Shown here: one piece after another, positions 30,719 through 33,778 of the stretch
Position numbering within the stretch: position 1 is the first letter of the stretch
Layout of the letters: each line of letters starts with the position of its first letter
Assembly (NCBI RefSeq): GCF_026151205.1
Contig: NW_026971833.1
Location: 1 to 33,778, forward strand
Direction of reading: 5' to 3'
DNA: 33,778 bases
Source of the DNA: Bolinopsis microptera
Lineage: Eukaryota > Ctenophora > Tentaculata > Lobata > Bolinopsidae
Made by a program: the position numbers and the translations under genes
Notes under the pieces: generated by a model
Database searches by the model: none
Told to the model about the DNA's origin: nothing
The model's input: the letters and a program-made list of their open reading frames with translations, nothing else

Positions 30719-31540
30719 TTAGACATTATGTTACAGCTAAAAGCAGCGTATTTTTCCCCATTTTGATCACTATATCAACCCCGATATCTACCAAATTTTT
30801 CGGACAGTTGTGAAAGCCCTATTGGAAGGTCGTCAACAATGTTCAGAATGATCTCATTCAAGGAACTGAAGATATATCCAAATAATACGTCAAAAATCAA
30901 CGAATTTGGTCAAATTTGGTCAAATTACGCGACTTTTACAGCTAATTTTGCTCCAAAAGCCGCGCACCATCAAATATGGCACCTAGACGAAACTCACTGA
31001 TCTTTCCAAAAAGGTATGACAAATTTGGTACTGTGAAAATTCTCACAGTCTCTAGAAAACAATGGTACAAAAATTTTTTAAATCCGAGCAAGTTTATTTT
31101 TATGGTGAACATAATAGCCTGGGGTTTGTAGCACGATGCGTTACTGTACCGCGCCGCGGACTCAATGCATGAGGCTTAGCGCTAGATCGGCGAAATGCGC
31201 TACAGTGCCTCGCCGAGCTGCGATGAATTGATATCGTCAATTAAGGTTATGGTTAGGGTTGGGATTAGGGTTTATGTAAAACCGTTTTGTACGGATGTAA
31301 AACCATAAAAAACAAAGTCACGTGAAATTTTTTGGCGAGCGAATTAGGGTTCTAATTAAAATAGGCGTTACTGGGCCGATTTATAGCAAACTTTAAACTT
31401 CTTCTATTACCATGGAATATACTACGGGTATGGTGACTTGGGCTATTGAGTTGTTAAGTAGATTAAGATTAGTAAACCTGCACTTGCATTGTATTTATAA
31501 AAACTAGAAATTAGGCTTCATGGTAAAATGGAGAAGCAGG
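30719..31540. other. no gene; short telomere-like tract
   Basis: Mostly non-coding. At about 31244-31272 a GGTTAGGGTTGGGATTAGGG tract resembles degenerate TTAGGG repeats. Nothing else stands out. Confidence 0.4.
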
Positions 31541-31547
31541 CTGATCT

Positions 31548-32160
31548 TGGAGAGAGCAGACCGTAAAGTTTACGCACCCACCAGGGCTACCTACCTACCC
31601 CAGTTGTTCTTTTTGGTTTATCAGCTTGTATTGTTATATTTATGGCCCCAGTCACCACACTAAGAAGGAGTATGTTTTTTAAAAAAATAAGTTAAGTTAA
31701 TATCATCATATTAGTTTAAAACAGTAAATGTTAAGTTGAGGATTGAATTTCCTAGTTAATTTAATGGTTCAAACGTTTGGGAATATAATAATGTTGGTAT
31801 TTGTATCTGCTGCAGCAATAATATGGATATGTCATTTGTCTAGACAATTTTCGCCACTTCAATAGATATTGGGTCGGCAATTTGGTGAGTGAGTGATGAA
31901 CTGGTTTGGTCTGTCAAGAAAACAACAATTTCAAGAAAACAACAATTTTATTTAGTATCAGTTAAAGCAGACAAAAACATATTTTATATATATAACTAGT
32001 GCAAACTTTAGACCATATATCTTAGGGGACTTGGAGTAGCAAGAGAGTGACCAGAAAGTATATGTATACTTTTACCAAAAATACATCGAAATGAATCCAG
32101 GGTGATACAGGATCTGAGAGTGCAGACCATAAAGTTTACGCACCCACCCTTGCCTCCTGA
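31548..32160. repeat. repeated AAAGTTTACGCACCCACC motif and inverted repeats
   Basis: GCAGACCGTAAAGTTTACGC followed by ACCCACC lies near 31551 and again, with one change, near 32121. Inverted partners occur nearby: GTGCAAACTTTAGACC at 31999 is roughly complementary to the second copy, and GGGACTTGGAGTA (about 32026) pairs with TACTCCAAGTCCC (about 32202). A small MITE-like element is possible, but its boundaries are not defined. Confidence 0.4.
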
Positions 32161-32261
32161 ATTCTTGGTTGGAAAGACAATTATGCAAAATTGGTCGTTT
32201 ATACTCCAAGTCCCTTTGTTAATAGAAGTAGTATTATTTATGTCTGGAGTTAGCTTCATTC

Positions 32262-32515
32262 AATAATAACAATATCAATATAATCAATATTAATATCAAT
32301 ATCAACTAAACTATCAAATAAATAAATTATCAAATATCAATTATTAATTCACTCTGATTAAAAAGTTATAAATTAGGATATCTAATATTTAAGAATTACA
32401 ATTACAAGTTGTTAAAAACGCCCAAAATAGATCTGAGATATTTTCAGTCTGTAGTACAATAATGATAGCAATAGTTTAAATTATGTTATGTGCCGCTGCA
32501 ATTAGATTAAATTAC
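32262..32515 (-). other. 3' UTR and AT-rich tail of the right-hand LINE
   Basis: Downstream of the LINE stop on the minus strand is an AT-rich 3' region ending in a TATTGATAT-type microsatellite at about 32262-32320. It is probably the retrotransposon's 3' end. Confidence 0.5.
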
Positions 32516-33774
32516 TGTAACTTAAAATTGTTTGGAGTCCAAGTCTCTTTTAAGTCAGCAGCCTGTGATTGTATTAATAGTGCTTTCGTTCTCAATTTTA
32601 TCAAGTTAATGGAAGTTTCTAGACAATTGCTTGAAGTTAAAATTTTTTTATGAACAGTGTTCCAAAGCTTGGCTGCATTAAACAAAAAGGTATTTGATTT
32701 ATTTAGAAGAATAACTGTTAGACTCGTTGCACGGTTTGAAATGTTGATAGCCTCATAAAGGGAGTATGGGCAGTGGTACTTGATAATCTTAGAGAATTCT
32801 AAAATACAGTGATATTTGTACAAGTTTTGAGCCGTAAGAATTTTTAACCTATTAAAAATGGGTTTCGTATGCTCCTTTTCAAAATGTTTATGGCCTAGTA
32901 TTTGCATGCCATATGGTCTAGTTCTTGCACATGTTGATTGTTTATCTAGATATGAGTCGAGATCACCAAAAAGGATTCTTATACAGTGCTTCTGTGTGAT
33001 AAAAAGACTATCATTTGACCGTTCTTTGAGGACAACTCCCCAAACACTTATACCATAACTTAGATGTGATTCAAATAGAGCATTATATATTTTTAAATAT
33101 AGTTCAGCAGGTATCGAGTGCCGAATTCTACAGATTGCACCAGTCATGGACCTCAGTTTTTTACGGATGTAGTGCATGTGAGCAGACCAGTTTAGCTTAC
33201 TATCTATAACAACACCTAAAAATTTGGTATCCTTGACTTTAGTGATAACCTTACCATTGATGAATATTGATCTAGATTCATCTAGCAGGGTAGCAAATGG
33301 TCTAGTCCGTGCACAAGTGTCATCATATTCAGAGGCAGGTTTAAAATGGATGTAGCAGCATTTTGACATGTTGATATGAAGTAGATTACATTTCATATAA
33401 ATCGAGACATGTTTAAGCACTAAGTTGGCTGTGACTGAGTGAGGGGCGATGTGAAAGTTGTGGTAAGTCCAGGTGTTATTATTGTTGATGGATTGGGATC
33501 CCAGGATGATACTTTTACAGCGTAATTTAACCAAAGATACAGAAGTAGTGAGGATTTCCCCATTCTCATTTAGAATCCGTTTATGTATGCTATTCCACAA
33601 TTTGGAGGCTATATAAAGAAACGTGTTGGTTTTTCTTGGGAGGATTATGACATTACTTGTATCACGTTTTGATAAGTCTATAGTACAATACAACGAGTAT
33701 GGAGTGCGAAATTTCATAATTCGAAATATCTCAGATATACAGTGGTATTTGTACAGGTTTTGAACAGTAAGCAA
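32512..33774 (-). CDS. LINE RT C-terminal region with duplicated C-terminal module
   Basis: This 420-codon minus-strand frame has no stop. Residues 1-108 and 313-420 are homologous copies of the same C-terminal module (NLYKYHCI, PYSLY, AAKLWN or ASKLWN, INLIKLRTK or VSLVKLRCK, TWTPNNF or TWTYHNF). Between them is the RT post-catalytic region (INMSKCCYIHF, TKFLGVVIDSKLNWSAHM, SYGISVWGV). The module should occur once, so the frame is a fusion: the 3' part of one LINE copy joined in frame, near 33440, to a second, 5'-truncated copy of a relative. Neither has RT catalytic motifs within the window. The frame is open to the right edge. Confidence 0.8.
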   Translation of the reverse strand: MLTVQNLYKYHCISEIFRIMKFRTPYSLYCTIDLSKRDTSNVIILPRKTNTFLYIASKLWNSIHKRILNENGEILTTSVSLVKLRCKSIILGSQSINNNNTWTYHNFHIAPHSVTANLVLKHVSIYMKCNLLHINMSKCCYIHFKPASEYDDTCARTRPFATLLDESRSIFINGKVITKVKDTKFLGVVIDSKLNWSAHMHYIRKKLRSMTGAICRIRHSIPAELYLKIYNALFESHLSYGISVWGVVLKERSNDSLFITQKHCIRILFGDLDSYLDKQSTCARTRPYGMQILGHKHFEKEHTKPIFNRLKILTAQNLYKYHCILEFSKIIKYHCPYSLYEAINISNRATSLTVILLNKSNTFLFNAAKLWNTVHKKILTSSNCLETSINLIKLRTKALLIQSQAADLKETWTPNNFKLQ

Positions 33775-33778
33775 TTTA

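Noticed and set aside
31244-31272. Telomere or interstitial telomere array
   Set aside because: Only a short degenerate TTAGGG-like tract; not enough repeats for a telomeric origin.

Overview
This window is eukaryotic and metazoan. It carries two intron-containing animal genes on the + strand, EXOC5 (Sec10, exocyst subunit) at about 818-7192 and CRK (SH2-SH3-SH3 adaptor) at 8021-19011. Exons were assigned by eye from GT/AG boundaries, phase continuity and family similarity. The genome is AT-rich, with introns of about 0.1-3.8 kb and a dense mix of non-LTR retrotransposons, MITEs, foldback elements, one tRNA-derived SINE and several minisatellites. The RT families and the Cys-rich repeat relics remind me of cnidarian or other early-branching animal genomes. 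The species cannot be fixed from the sequence, so I offer that only as a weak inference.

Layout. 1-817: non-coding, with a G24 run, a minus-strand open stretch and a TTTAC microsatellite. 818-7192: EXOC5 in seven coding exons; intron 2 holds a 5'-truncated but open LINE (RT with FADD), and intron 5 holds a mariner-like TA-flanked element. 7193-8020: short intergenic region with three GCACGTGC palindromes and a poly(A) signal. 8021-19011: CRK in seven coding exons, giving a predicted 268-aa protein. CRK intron 4 carries a pyrimidine-rich minisatellite and two tandem copies of a TATA + ATG + splice-donor cassette. Each cassette could act as an alternative first exon. CRK intron 5 carries a 3.2-kb TIR element with unusual self-complementary ends, which contains an internally deleted minus-strand LINE and an unrecognised plus-strand ORF.

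19012-33778 has no gene I can name. It holds inverted GTGCGAC-rich repeats around a LINE fragment (20.9-21.9 kb) and a 178-bp tandem repeat split by a foldback element that itself contains a LINE (23.1-24.65 kb). Further on are a LINE 3' fragment (25.4-25.8 kb), a LINE ORF1 relic interrupted by a hAT-type MITE with an 8-bp TSD (25.8-26.9 kb), a second hAT-type MITE with a third element nested in it (27.6-28.0 kb) and a tRNA-derived SINE (28.6-28.86 kb). The right end has decayed Cys-motif coding relics (28.3-29.9 kb) and a LINE whose C-terminal module occurs twice in one open frame (32.5-33.77 kb).

The two host genes belong to general cell machinery, vesicle tethering and tyrosine-kinase signalling; nothing indicates that they work as a unit. 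The most interesting host-gene observations are the duplicated internal CRK promoter/first-exon cassette and the absence of any tyrosine in the CRK inter-SH3 linker.
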